From assembly GCF_001884065.1 (NCBI RefSeq), contig NZ_MACH01000054.1, positions 1 through 64,000 of the forward strand: DNA of 64,000 nt. The letters are read 5' to 3'. The position numbers and the translations under genes were made by a program. The notes beneath the pieces were generated by a model. The model had not been told where the DNA came from, did not search any database, and worked only from the letters and a program-made list of their open reading frames with translations. Below, one piece after another: positions 1-9,767 of the stretch (the stretch's first letter is position 1; each line of letters starts with the position of its first letter). The DNA comes from Bacillus proteolyticus (GTDB taxonomy: Bacteria; Bacillota; Bacilli; Bacillales; Bacillaceae_G).

Positions 1-46
1 GCTCCATCCCCCTCACATTCTGAGCGAGCCGCCTCCGCTTTATAAG

Positions 47-1048
<1,002 letters not shown>

Positions 1049-1084
1049 CTAAATTTGAATGTGTGATAGGGAAGAGAAGGCATA

Positions 1085-1398
1085 CAAAAAAAGCCCATTC
1101 ATCCCAAATTACATAGGGACGAATGGACCGCGGTACCACCCTAATTATTTCACCGTTGTGAAATCTCTCAGATCCATAATAACGTCTGGATATAACGCCA
1201 AAGCCTACTACTCACGGTTCGGTTTGGTGCTCAAAAGCCCATTCCATATTGCACAATTACTTGTTCACACCAACCACAAGCTCTCTGAAATTGCCTCAAT
1301 ATGTACTCTTCTTTATCATCGCATACATATAAATTTATTTATTGTTAACTGAGCCCTTTTAATATGAAAGAACTAAAGTTTTATAACAAAATGTTTTG
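1085..1398 (-). promoter_or_regulatory. T-box riboswitch (tRNA-Trp) of trpS
   Basis: On the minus strand the conserved T-box core AGGGTGGTACCGCGG lies at about 1128-1144. It is followed by an intrinsic terminator (CCATTCGTCCC paired with GGGATGAATGG, then T7) ending near 1085. The specifier loop reads GAATGGGC, with UGG (Trp codon) at 1239-1241. The leader begins just after the promoter at 1405-1432. Uncharged tRNA-Trp should bind the specifier and the T-box bulge and favour the antiterminator, switching trpS on. Confidence 0.95.
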
Positions 1399-1404
1399 CT
1401 GATT

Positions 1405-1432
1405 ATTATATCATATGGAATAGCGTTTGCAA
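1405..1432 (-). promoter_or_regulatory. SigA-type promoter of trpS
   Basis: On the minus strand, TTGCAA (1427-1432) and TATAAT (1405-1410) are separated by 16 bases. Transcription would start near 1398, immediately before the T-box leader. Prediction from sequence only. Confidence 0.7.
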
Positions 1433-1433
1433 A

Positions 1434-1832
1434 CTACATCAAAATAGTAAAGCTAATGAGAGTCGAGAACAGACCGAGTACGATGCCGGTAATACAAATC
1501 GGATACGTCCATTTGAATGAATATGTTTTATAAATACGTTCTTTCTTATCGGTAGGTTCCTCTGCTTCTTCAATTAAGGAGTCAATTTTTTTGTTCGTAC
1601 CAAATACTCTTTGGAATGCGTAAATTGTTACGTTAAAAAATCCATTTTGAAATATGTATAAAAAACCACCTATAAGAATAAATAACAATGAGATATAGAA
1701 TGAAATGTTGACAAAATTCAACAAAAACTGAGATGAAACGAGGAATGCGCCAACACTAGAAGCGATTATCGCTACAAAAAATAGTATACAAGAATGAAAA
1801 AAAACTTTATTCAAAATATTCCCCTCCGTCAA
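1434..1832 (-). CDS. DUF3899-like small membrane protein
   Basis: A 132-residue protein of unknown function. It has three hydrophobic segments: about residues 10-32, 38-60 and 108-131. A charged cytoplasmic-type loop (KKIDSLIEEAEEPTDKKER) sits between the second and third. The layout and position next to trpS and opp fit the DUF3899 family of Bacillales; this assignment is from memory of the family. The start has a plausible GGAG site (GGAGGGGAAT) upstream. The stop abuts the trpS promoter, so it is probably a separate unit. Confidence 0.7.
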   Translation of the reverse strand: MTEGNILNKVFFHSCILFFVAIIASSVGAFLVSSQFLLNFVNISFYISLLFILIGGFLYIFQNGFFNVTIYAFQRVFGTNKKIDSLIEEAEEPTDKKERIYKTYSFKWTYPICITGIVLGLFSTLISFTILM

Positions 1833-1882
1833 AATATTACTAGAATTATTATACTATAAAAGTTATAATAAGTAATATAAAT

Positions 1883-1897
1883 AATTTTTTGAAAATT
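1883..1897. promoter_or_regulatory. CodY-box upstream of opp
   Basis: The 15-mer AATTTTTTGAAAATT matches the CodY consensus AATTTTCWGAAAATT at 14 of 15 positions. It lies about 130 bases upstream of the predicted opp promoter. CodY repression of opp is known in Bacillus relatives; its action here is inferred. Confidence 0.6.
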
Positions 1898-2015
1898 ATA
1901 CGCAATTGAAGCCCTAATTTCAAGATGATGGTAGCAATGTTAACGTATTCCTTTACAAAAAAAAAATAAAATAAATAATTTATTAAAAATTTTAACAAAA
2001 AAACAAAAAACTATA

Positions 2016-2043
2016 TTCACAATCGTCATATTATATGTATAAT
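2016..2043 (+). promoter_or_regulatory. Predicted promoter of oppA
   Basis: TTCACA (2016-2021) and TATAAT (2038-2043) are separated by 16 bases, about 90 bases before the oppA start. The surrounding 300-base gap (1833-2132) is very AT-rich and otherwise holds only the CodY-like box at 1883. Confidence 0.5.
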
Positions 2044-2132
2044 GAAAATTGTAGAAACTTGGAGATTATTCTTTCAATTCTGTTTTTTACAAGTGAGGGT
2101 ACAGGAAGTGCAATTAGGGGAGGCAATACAAC

Positions 2133-3764
2133 ATGAAGAAAAAGATACCGTTATTAATTGCATCAACGTTGACAGTGAGTATGTTAGGAGCTTGTAGTTA
2201 TCAAAAAGAAGATAATAAAGCAGGCGCAAAAGAAAAAGCCTCAAATAAGCAAGTGTTAAACCTAACTGAAACAGCTGAGATTCCAACAATGGATACGACG
2301 TTATCAACGGATGCAGCATCTTCTAACATCATGAATAATACAATGGAAGGATTATATCGTCTGGGGAAAGATGATAAACTCGTTCCAGGTGTCGCTAAAT
2401 CCTATGAGAAATCAGAGGATGGTAAAAAGTATGTATTTAAATTACGTGAAGATGCGAAATGGTCCAATGGTGAGCCTGTAACAGCTAAAGACTTCGTTTA
2501 TTCTTGGAGAAGAGCTGTAGATTCAAATACGGGTGCCAAGTTTGCTTACATACTATTTGATGTTAAAAATGCGGAGAAAGTTAACAAAAAAGAGTTACCA
2601 GTTGAAGAACTTGGTGTAAAGGCAATTGATGATCACACATTTGAAGTGGAATTAGACAACCCTGTTCCTTATTTTGTAAGTTTGACAGTCTATCCAACAT
2701 TTTATCCTTTGAATGAGAAATTTGTAACAGAACAAGGAACAAAATTTGGATTAGAATCCAATACAACACTTTATAATGGCCCATTCGTTTTAAATGAATG
2801 GAAGCATGAACAAAGTTTCCAACTTAAGAAAAATCCAACGTATTGGGAAAATAAAGAAGTAAAACTTGAGGAAATAAACTTCAATATTGTTAAGGATCGT
2901 TCAACTGCTATAAATTTATATGAAACAAAAGCGATTGATCGAGTAGTATTAACATCAGAATTTGTAGATAAATACAAATCAGATGCTGATTTCAAAACGA
3001 TTAAGAGACCGTCTACACAATTTATTCGCTTAAATGAAAAGAATAAGTTTTTAGCAAATAAAAATATCCGAAAAGCAATTGCAATGTCCTTTGAACGTGA
3101 AAATATCGGGAAAGTGATCTTGAACGATGGTTCAGAAGGAATATATGGTTTTGTTCCGAAAGGCTTAGCAAAAGGTCCGAATGGAAAAGACTTCCGTGAA
3201 GAAAACGGAAAGCTTATAAAAGAGGATGTTAAAGAAGCTCAAAAATATTGGGAAGCTGGTAAAAAAGAACTTGGTGTAGACAAAGTAGAGTTAGAGTTAT
3301 TAAACTTTGATACCGATGATGCAAAAAAAATCGGAGAGTATTTAAAAGGACAATTCGAAAAGAACTTACCAGGTTTAACAGTTTCAACAAAAATGCAGCC
3401 ATTTGCACAAAAATTAAAGCTTGAAGCAAGTGGAGATTATGCGATGTCGTATGCGGGATGGAGTCCAGATTATATGGATCCAATGTCATTCCTTGAAATG
3501 TATACAACAGGTAATTCACAAAATAAAGTGAATTACGCAAATCCAGCTTATGATGCGCTAATTAAGAAAGCCAAAACAGAAGTAGATGTACAAGCTCGCT
3601 GGGATGCTCTATTAAAAGCAGAACAACAACTGCTTGAGGATGCAGCGATTGCTCCAGTATATCAACCTGGAAAGGCATATTTACAACGTAGTTCAATTAC
3701 AGGCCTATTAGAACATAAATATGGCGGAGAATTTAGCTATAAGTGGGTTGAACTCAAAAACTAA
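2133..3764 (+). CDS. oppA: Oligopeptide ABC transporter substrate-binding lipoprotein OppA
   Basis: Binds peptides outside the cell and delivers them to OppBCDF. It is an SBP_bac_5 family protein of 543 residues with a lipoprotein signal: a KKK start, a hydrophobic core, and lipobox MLGAC with the lipidated Cys at residue 21. Family-typical stretches include EGLYRLGKD, WSNGEPVTAKDFVYSW and the C-terminal PVYQPGKAYL. AGGGGAGG precedes the ATG. It heads the opp operon. In the B. cereus group the Opp importer is known to take up signalling peptides such as PapR as well as nutrient peptides. A paralogue sits at 9768. Confidence 0.97.
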   Translation: MKKKIPLLIASTLTVSMLGACSYQKEDNKAGAKEKASNKQVLNLTETAEIPTMDTTLSTDAASSNIMNNTMEGLYRLGKDDKLVPGVAKSYEKSEDGKKYVFKLREDAKWSNGEPVTAKDFVYSWRRAVDSNTGAKFAYILFDVKNAEKVNKKELPVEELGVKAIDDHTFEVELDNPVPYFVSLTVYPTFYPLNEKFVTEQGTKFGLESNTTLYNGPFVLNEWKHEQSFQLKKNPTYWENKEVKLEEINFNIVKDRSTAINLYETKAIDRVVLTSEFVDKYKSDADFKTIKRPSTQFIRLNEKNKFLANKNIRKAIAMSFERENIGKVILNDGSEGIYGFVPKGLAKGPNGKDFREENGKLIKEDVKEAQKYWEAGKKELGVDKVELELLNFDTDDAKKIGEYLKGQFEKNLPGLTVSTKMQPFAQKLKLEASGDYAMSYAGWSPDYMDPMSFLEMYTTGNSQNKVNYANPAYDALIKKAKTEVDVQARWDALLKAEQQLLEDAAIAPVYQPGKAYLQRSSITGLLEHKYGGEFSYKWVELKN

Positions 3765-3891
3765 AAATGGTTTCCATCATGAATAAGGGTATATGCCTAT
3801 GATGGGCATGTGCTCTTATTTTAAAAAAATAAAAGTAAGAATATTTCAAACTATCTTATTGCTTTTGAGAAAAACGGGGAGGTGCTTGACT

Positions 3892-4821
3892 ATGGGACGT
3901 TATGTATTAAAACGTTTCGTGTACATGGCTTTGACATTATTTTTAATTACTACACTGACTTTCTTTTTGATGAAATTACTACCGGGTTCTCCACTTAAAA
4001 ACCAGGAGAAGCTATCACCGGCACAAAAAGAAATCATTCTTGAAAAATATGGATTAAATGATCCAGTACCAGTTCAATATGCACGTTACTTAGGTAACTT
4101 AGCAAAAGGTGATTTAGGGGTATCATTCCAATATGATAACCGCCCAGTAACAGATATGATTGTGGATCGTATTGGACCATCAGCACAACTTGGTTTACAA
4201 GCGATTATATTAGGAACATTTATCGGATTAATTTTAGGAATCGTTGCGGCACTTCGTAACAATACGTGGGTCGATTATGGGGCGACAATAATTTCCGTAC
4301 TCGGGATGTCGGTACCATCATTCGTATTCGCCGCATTACTACAATATTTCGTAGGGGTAAAACTTGGTTGGTTCCCAGTAGCATTCTGGAAAGGACCTGA
4401 GTTTACAGTAATGCCTACAATTGCCTTATCGATGGCAGTTATCGCAACAATCGCACGTTTCGCTCGTGCAGAGTTAATTGAGGTTATGCAAGCTGACTAC
4501 ATTTTAACAGCGAAAGCGAAAGGAATTAGCCAAGGCGTTATCATTATCAAGCACGCACTTCGTAACGCATTAATTCCAGTTGTAACAATTTTAGGACCAA
4601 TGGTTGCTGGATTAATTACAGGTACACTAGTTATTGAGCAAATTTACGCTGTACCTGGACTTGGGGAACAATTCGTTAAATCGATTACAGTGAATGACTA
4701 TACAGTTATTATGGGAACGACAATTTTCTATAGTGCGATCTTCATCTTAGTTATTTTCATAGTCGATATTTTATACGGAATTATTGATCCTCGTATTCGT
4801 TTAGCGGGAGGGAAAAAATGA
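3892..4821 (+). CDS. oppB: Oligopeptide ABC transporter permease OppB
   Basis: First membrane permease of the oligopeptide importer (309 residues, binding-protein-dependent transport family). It starts with the typical MGRYVLKRFVYMALTLFLIT and carries the EAA-loop-like region around ARAELIEVMQADYILTAKAKG. The start at 3892 is chosen because GGGGAGGTG stands just before it; an in-frame ATG at 3793 would add 33 residues unlike the family. The stop overlaps the oppC start. The 127-base gap after oppA may tune the receptor to permease ratio. Confidence 0.96.
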   Translation: MGRYVLKRFVYMALTLFLITTLTFFLMKLLPGSPLKNQEKLSPAQKEIILEKYGLNDPVPVQYARYLGNLAKGDLGVSFQYDNRPVTDMIVDRIGPSAQLGLQAIILGTFIGLILGIVAALRNNTWVDYGATIISVLGMSVPSFVFAALLQYFVGVKLGWFPVAFWKGPEFTVMPTIALSMAVIATIARFARAELIEVMQADYILTAKAKGISQGVIIIKHALRNALIPVVTILGPMVAGLITGTLVIEQIYAVPGLGEQFVKSITVNDYTVIMGTTIFYSAIFILVIFIVDILYGIIDPRIRLAGGKK

Positions 4822-5834
4822 TGAAAGATGTACAAAAATTATCTCCAGATTTATTTCAACCAGCCAATCAAAGTAATGTTGATAATGAAGTCATTGCCCG
4901 TCCAAGCTTAACGTTTTGGCAAGATGTAAGAAGACGTTTGTTCCAACATAAAGGTGCAATGTTTGGTTTCGTATTATTAATGCTTATTGTACTACTAGCA
5001 ATTATAGGACCGATGGTAAGTAAGCATTCTTATAAAGAGCAGGATTTAGGTCGTGCGAAAATGCCGCCGAAAATTCCAGTGATTGAAAATATTCATTGGC
5101 TACCATTTGACGGTACAGATCAATATGGTGTTGACCAATATGAAAAACGTGATATTAAAGAGTATTTCTGGTTTGGTACAGATGATCTTGGCCGTGATTT
5201 ATGGACAAGAACATGGGAAGGTACACGAGTATCATTATATATCGCTCTTTTAGCAGCAGCGATTGACTTAGTAATTGGGGTTGCATACGGAGGTATTTCG
5301 GCCTTCTATGGCGGCAGAGTAGATAATATTATGCAACGTATTATGGAGATTATTAACGGTATTCCATACTTAATCATCGTTATTTTAATGGTAATCATTA
5401 TGGGATCAGGTATTTGGTCGATTACACTCGCGATGGCAATTACAGGTTGGATAGGAATGTCGCGTATCGTTCGTGGACAAATCCTAAAATTAAAGAATCA
5501 AGAATATGTATTAGCATCTCGTACATTAGGTGCAACAAATACACAATTAATTGTAAAACACTTAATCCCGAACGTAATGGGACCAATTATCGTAATGACA
5601 ATGTTTACAATTCCAACTGCAGTGTTTGGTGAGGCATTCTTAAGCTTCATCGGTTTAGGTATTCAGCCACCATTCGCATCACTTGGTTCTCTTGTAAACG
5701 ATGGTTATAAATCAATTCAAACGTATCCACATATGATGTTCATCCCAGCGGTTGTCATCAGTATGTTAATCTTAGCATTCAACTTAATGGCAGACGGATT
5801 ACGCGACGCGTTAGATCCAAAAATGCGTAAGTAA
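4818..5834 (+). CDS. oppC: Oligopeptide ABC transporter permease OppC
   Basis: Second membrane permease of the importer, 338 residues. It has an N-terminal OppC_N segment with a transmembrane helix (about 45-68), the FGTDDLGRDLWTRTWEGTR motif usual for OppC/DppC, and C-terminal helices with an EAA loop (RTLGATNTQLIVKHLIPN). The ATG overlaps the oppB stop (ATGA), which suggests translational coupling. GGGAGGG precedes the start. Confidence 0.96.
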   Translation: MMKDVQKLSPDLFQPANQSNVDNEVIARPSLTFWQDVRRRLFQHKGAMFGFVLLMLIVLLAIIGPMVSKHSYKEQDLGRAKMPPKIPVIENIHWLPFDGTDQYGVDQYEKRDIKEYFWFGTDDLGRDLWTRTWEGTRVSLYIALLAAAIDLVIGVAYGGISAFYGGRVDNIMQRIMEIINGIPYLIIVILMVIIMGSGIWSITLAMAITGWIGMSRIVRGQILKLKNQEYVLASRTLGATNTQLIVKHLIPNVMGPIIVMTMFTIPTAVFGEAFLSFIGLGIQPPFASLGSLVNDGYKSIQTYPHMMFIPAVVISMLILAFNLMADGLRDALDPKMRK

Positions 5835-5852
5835 AAGAGGGGAGAAGTAAAA

Positions 5853-6896
5853 ATGAAAACATTGCTAGAGGTAAAAGATTTGCAAGTCTCCTTTGATACA
5901 CATGCAGGTGAAGTACAAGCTGTACGCGGTGTTACTTTTGATTTGAAAAAAGGAGAGACATTAGCAATTGTAGGAGAATCTGGTTCTGGTAAATCAGTTA
6001 CTTCTAAAGCGTTAATGGGATTAATTCCGAATCCTCCAGGACGTATTAAAAACGGTGAAATCGTATTTGAAGGTCGTGACTTAACGAAACTAACAGAAAA
6101 AGAAATGCAGCAAGTACGCGGTAAAGATATTGCGATGATTTTCCAAGATCCAATGACATCATTAAATCCAACGATGACAATTGGTAATCAGATTATGGAA
6201 GGTCTTATTAAACACCAAGGGATGAGTAAAGCAGATGCACGTAAAGTTGCTTTAGAATTAATCGACCTTGTAGGTATTCCAAATCCGGAAGCACGCTTAA
6301 AACAATATCCTCACCAATTCTCAGGTGGTATGAGACAACGTGTAGTTATTGCGATGGCGTTAGCTTGTAATCCGAAATTATTAATTGCCGATGAGCCGAC
6401 AACAGCGCTAGACGTTACAATTCAGGCGCAAATTTTAGAACTTATGAAGGACATTCAGCAAAAAACAGAAGCAGCAATCATTTTCATTACGCATGATTTA
6501 GGTGTAGTGGCAAACGTTGCTGATCGCGTGGCAGTTATGTACGCTGGTAAAGTTGTTGAAATTGGAACTGTTGATGAAATTTTCTACAATCCAAAACATC
6601 CATACACATGGGGCTTAATCGCATCTATGCCAAGCTTAGATGGTTCAGAGGACGAACTATATGCGATTCCAGGAACGCCTCCTGACTTATTAAAACCGCC
6701 AAAGGGTGATGCTTTTGCACCACGTAACCCGCAGGCGCTGAAAATTGATTTTGAAATGGAACCACCTTTATTTAAAGTAAGTGATACACATTATGCGGCA
6801 ACTTGGTTACTTCATGAGCAAGCGCCAGAAGTAAAACCACCCGCAGTTGTTGAAAAACGTATTCTTCAAATGAAAGCAGGTGAACAACATGACTAA
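5853..6896 (+). CDS. oppD: Oligopeptide ABC transporter ATPase OppD
   Basis: One of two cytoplasmic ATPases that power peptide import (347 residues). Walker A is GESGSGKS at residues 41-48. The signature FSGGMRQR, Walker [13 protein letters not shown] and the H-loop ITHDLG follow in order. The C-terminal oligopeptide/dipeptide extension ([13 protein letters not shown]) is present and marks the OppD/DppD type. The start follows GAGGGGAGAAG. Its end overlaps the oppF start region. Confidence 0.97.
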   Translation: MKTLLEVKDLQVSFDTHAGEVQAVRGVTFDLKKGETLAIVGESGSGKSVTSKALMGLIPNPPGRIKNGEIVFEGRDLTKLTEKEMQQVRGKDIAMIFQDPMTSLNPTMTIGNQIMEGLIKHQGMSKADARKVALELIDLVGIPNPEARLKQYPHQFSGGMRQRVVIAMALACNPKLLIADEPTTALDVTIQAQILELMKDIQQKTEAAIIFITHDLGVVANVADRVAVMYAGKVVEIGTVDEIFYNPKHPYTWGLIASMPSLDGSEDELYAIPGTPPDLLKPPKGDAFAPRNPQALKIDFEMEPPLFKVSDTHYAATWLLHEQAPEVKPPAVVEKRILQMKAGEQHD

Positions 6897-7824
6897 ACAA
6901 CGTGAGAAATTAATTGAAGTAAAAAATGTGAAACAACACTTTGATGTGAGTGGTGGTGTTGTTAAAGCAGTTAATGATATTTCATTTGATATTTACCGCG
7001 GTGAAACATTTGGACTTGTAGGAGAATCTGGTTGTGGTAAGTCAACTACTGGAAGAACGATCATTCGTTTATACGATGCAACTGCCGGTGAAGTGTTGTT
7101 CGATGGTGAAAATGTACATGGTAAAAAATCACGCGCAGAACTTAAGAAGTTCAACCGTAAAATGCAAATGATTTTCCAAGATCCATATGCATCATTAAAT
7201 CCTCGTATGACAGTAGGGGATATTATCGCAGAAGGTATTGATATTCACGGACTAGCAAAAGGCAAAAAAGAGCGTATGGATCGTGTTCACGAGCTGTTAA
7301 ATACAGTTGGTTTAAATAAAGAGCACGCGAACCGTTTCCCGCATGAATTCTCAGGCGGACAACGTCAACGTATCGGTATCGCTCGTGCGCTAGCTGTAGA
7401 ACCTGAATTTATCATTGCTGATGAACCAATCTCAGCACTTGACGTATCGATTCAGGCGCAAGTTGTAAATTTACTAAAACAGTTACAAAGAGAAAAAGGT
7501 TTAACGTACCTATTCATCGCCCATGATTTATCGATGGTAAAATACATTAGTGATCGCATCGGTGTAATGTACCGTGGTCAAATCGTTGAGCTGACAACAA
7601 GTGAAGAGTTATATGAGAATCCAATGCATCCATATACAAAATCACTACTATCAGCAATTCCACTTCCAGATCCAGATTATGAGCGCAATCGTAAACGTAT
7701 CGTATACGATCCAACGCAGCATGATTATGGTAGCGAAGTACCAACAATGCGTGAAATTCGCCCAGGACATTCCGTATTATGTTCTGAAGCGGAGTATAAG
7801 AAATATAAAGAAATCTATCAATAA
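6889..7824 (+). CDS. oppF: Oligopeptide ABC transporter ATPase OppF
   Basis: Second ATPase of the importer, 311 residues from the ATG at 6889. Walker A is GESGCGKS, the signature FSGGQRQR, and Walker B FIIADEPISALD. AGGTGA lies 5 bases before 6889, so this ATG is preferred over the in-frame GTG at 6880. The C-terminal peptide-transporter extension is present. It is the last gene of oppABCDF, followed by a strong terminator. Confidence 0.96.
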   Translation: MTKQREKLIEVKNVKQHFDVSGGVVKAVNDISFDIYRGETFGLVGESGCGKSTTGRTIIRLYDATAGEVLFDGENVHGKKSRAELKKFNRKMQMIFQDPYASLNPRMTVGDIIAEGIDIHGLAKGKKERMDRVHELLNTVGLNKEHANRFPHEFSGGQRQRIGIARALAVEPEFIIADEPISALDVSIQAQVVNLLKQLQREKGLTYLFIAHDLSMVKYISDRIGVMYRGQIVELTTSEELYENPMHPYTKSLLSAIPLPDPDYERNRKRIVYDPTQHDYGSEVPTMREIRPGHSVLCSEAEYKKYKEIYQ

Positions 7825-7825
7825 T

Positions 7826-7867
7826 AAAAAAAGCCATTCTTCCATTTAAGGAAGGGTGGCTTTTTTC
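7826..7867 (+). terminator. Intrinsic terminator of the opp operon
   Basis: A-rich 5' arm AAAAAAGCCATTCTTCC, loop ATTTAA, arm GGAAGGGTGGC, then T6. It starts just behind the oppF stop. Confidence 0.9.
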
Positions 7868-7970
7868 TACTATATAAATGTGTTGTCAACATTGTCGGTA
7901 AGTCGATATATTGAAAGAATCGCCGATATAAATTTCATTCACTAATAACTACATCTTGATCAAACAAGCG

Positions 7971-9365
7971 TTACTGTACCTGAACAGAAACACTTTCTTC
8001 TTGTTCATTTGGTTTAACAAGTGCATAACTTTCCCAGGCTCTACTTCTCCATCGGAAGAACATAATAATTGCCCGCGTCCATTCGTCGATAGCAATTGCT
8101 AACCAAATACCAACGAGACCCATATCTAAGTGGAAGACGAAAAAGTAGCCGAGCGGTAAGCTCATTAATACCATAGAGAATGCACCGATTAACACAGGGT
8201 ATTTTGCATCGCCTGCTGCGCGGAGTGAGTTAATGATGACGATGTTCATCGTCCGTCCTGTTTCCAGTAGTACACTTAGTAAAAGAACGGTTGCCCCTAG
8301 AGAGATAATATGTGGATTATCCGTAAATAGTCCCATTAATTGTGTGCGGAATGTAACAACGAGAATGACCATAAATAGAGTTACACCAATCGCCCATTGT
8401 ACACTTTTCCATACGCGTGTGTACGCTTCATCTTTTTCATTTCCACCAACTAGGCGTCCAACGATAATCGCTGTTCCCATACCAATAGCAATAGCGAATA
8501 AATAAGTGAACATAGAAATGTTAGTAGCGTATTGTCTTGCTGCTAATGATTCCGTACCTAAGTATGTTGCGTAATATAAGAAGACAATTTGACAAGCTTG
8601 ATACATGACTTGTTCGAATGCAGATGGAATGCCGATCTTTAATATTTTACCAACGTATTCTTTTGATAAAGTGAAGTAATATTGTAATTTCACACGGTAT
8701 TCCATAACGCGGTATAGTAACCAGAAGAACACAATAAGTGCCAGTAGTCGACTGACAGCGGAAGAAATAGCGGCCCCCTGTACACCAAGTTCAGGGAAAC
8801 CGAATTTCCCGAAAATAAGTACGTAGTTTCCGGCGATATGAATAATATTCATTCCAAGCGAAACGAACATTGCTTGCTTTGTAAAGCCGTGAACACGGAT
8901 AATAGCGGCTAATGAGTTAATAATAGCTTGAAGGAAAATAGCTCCTCCGACAATGGATAAATAACCTTGTGCATACGTTAGTACATCGCCTTGTAAATTC
9001 ATTGCCATCATCATATGTTTTGAAAATAAAAGAAAAGCAGCGCTTATAACGAGTCCGACCACTAAATTTAATGTGACGGCTAATGCTGATATTTTAGATG
9101 CTTCTATAAAACGTTTGGAACCGAGGTATTGAGATACGACGATTGCAGCGCCGTTCCCGATTACTTCTAGTACCAAAATAGCGATATGGAGATATTGATT
9201 CGCTGCACCAACCCCAGATACAGCATCGTCTGATAATGCACTTAACATAAAAGTATCAGCGATCCCCATCAACATAAAAAGAAAAACTTCTAGAAAAATA
9301 GGCCATGTTAATAGGAATAAACTTAGTTTCTCAGTTGGCCCACTTTTTGAGTGAATTGCTGTCAT
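7971..9365 (-). CDS. MATE family efflux transporter
   Basis: Cation-coupled multidrug or toxin exporter of the MATE family. The protein is 464 residues from the ATG at 9365, about the normal family size, with roughly 12 hydrophobic helices. Typical elements are PIFLEVFLFMLMGIADTFML near the N-terminus and GIGMGTAIIVGRLVGG in the second half. The start at 9365 is chosen because AGAGGGGACAG stands before it; an upstream in-frame ATG at 9416 has no comparable site. It stands alone, opposite in direction to the two opp loci. The substrate cannot be told from sequence. Confidence 0.93.
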   Translation of the reverse strand: MTAIHSKSGPTEKLSLFLLTWPIFLEVFLFMLMGIADTFMLSALSDDAVSGVGAANQYLHIAILVLEVIGNGAAIVVSQYLGSKRFIEASKISALAVTLNLVVGLVISAAFLLFSKHMMMAMNLQGDVLTYAQGYLSIVGGAIFLQAIINSLAAIIRVHGFTKQAMFVSLGMNIIHIAGNYVLIFGKFGFPELGVQGAAISSAVSRLLALIVFFWLLYRVMEYRVKLQYYFTLSKEYVGKILKIGIPSAFEQVMYQACQIVFLYYATYLGTESLAARQYATNISMFTYLFAIAIGMGTAIIVGRLVGGNEKDEAYTRVWKSVQWAIGVTLFMVILVVTFRTQLMGLFTDNPHIISLGATVLLLSVLLETGRTMNIVIINSLRAAGDAKYPVLIGAFSMVLMSLPLGYFFVFHLDMGLVGIWLAIAIDEWTRAIIMFFRWRSRAWESYALVKPNEQEESVSVQVQ

Positions 9366-9662
9366 ATCTGTCCCCTCTTTACCGATATCTATTTTTAGCA
9401 AAGTGTATCGTAACATACTTTCATAGCCATTGCACTCATTTTAACCTACATATTTTTAATATGAAGAGACCTTCATTTTATGTTAATAAGAGAAGGGTAA
9501 TTATACATAAAATATTATAGGATATAAAATTTATTTTTCACTGATAATTTAGAAAAATATAAAAATAATATTTTTTACGTTTCAGTCAGGAAAAATAGCA
9601 ATGTGAAACGTTTTCAAAGGTTTATTTTTTAACAGAAAATTTTAATAAAATAGAAATATAAA

Positions 9663-9691
9663 TATACAAAGAATATATTTGTGTGTATAAT
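9663..9691 (+). promoter_or_regulatory. Possible promoter of the second oppA
   Basis: TATACA (9663) and TATAAT (9686-9691) are spaced 17 bases apart. The 402-base gap 9366-9767 is AT-rich. It also holds a weak CodY-like stretch near 9630-9648 (about 11 of 15 matches), which I do not count as a site. Confidence 0.4.
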
Positions 9692-9767
9692 ATGAATTAT
9701 TAGAACATATATATATTTCTTTCTGTTTGAAAATGAAAGGGCTAACATTTTTTGGAGGGGTGGAAGT

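Noticed and set aside
1-46. A gene fragment at the left window edge
   Set aside because: Too short to assign; no conserved words seen on either strand.
9601-9616. cre-like site TGAAACGTTTTCA before the oppA paralogue
   Set aside because: One base too short for the CcpA consensus; spacing of the half sites is wrong.
9630-9648. CodY-like stretch before the oppA paralogue
   Set aside because: Only about 11 of 15 matches in an AT-rich gap, which is expected by chance.
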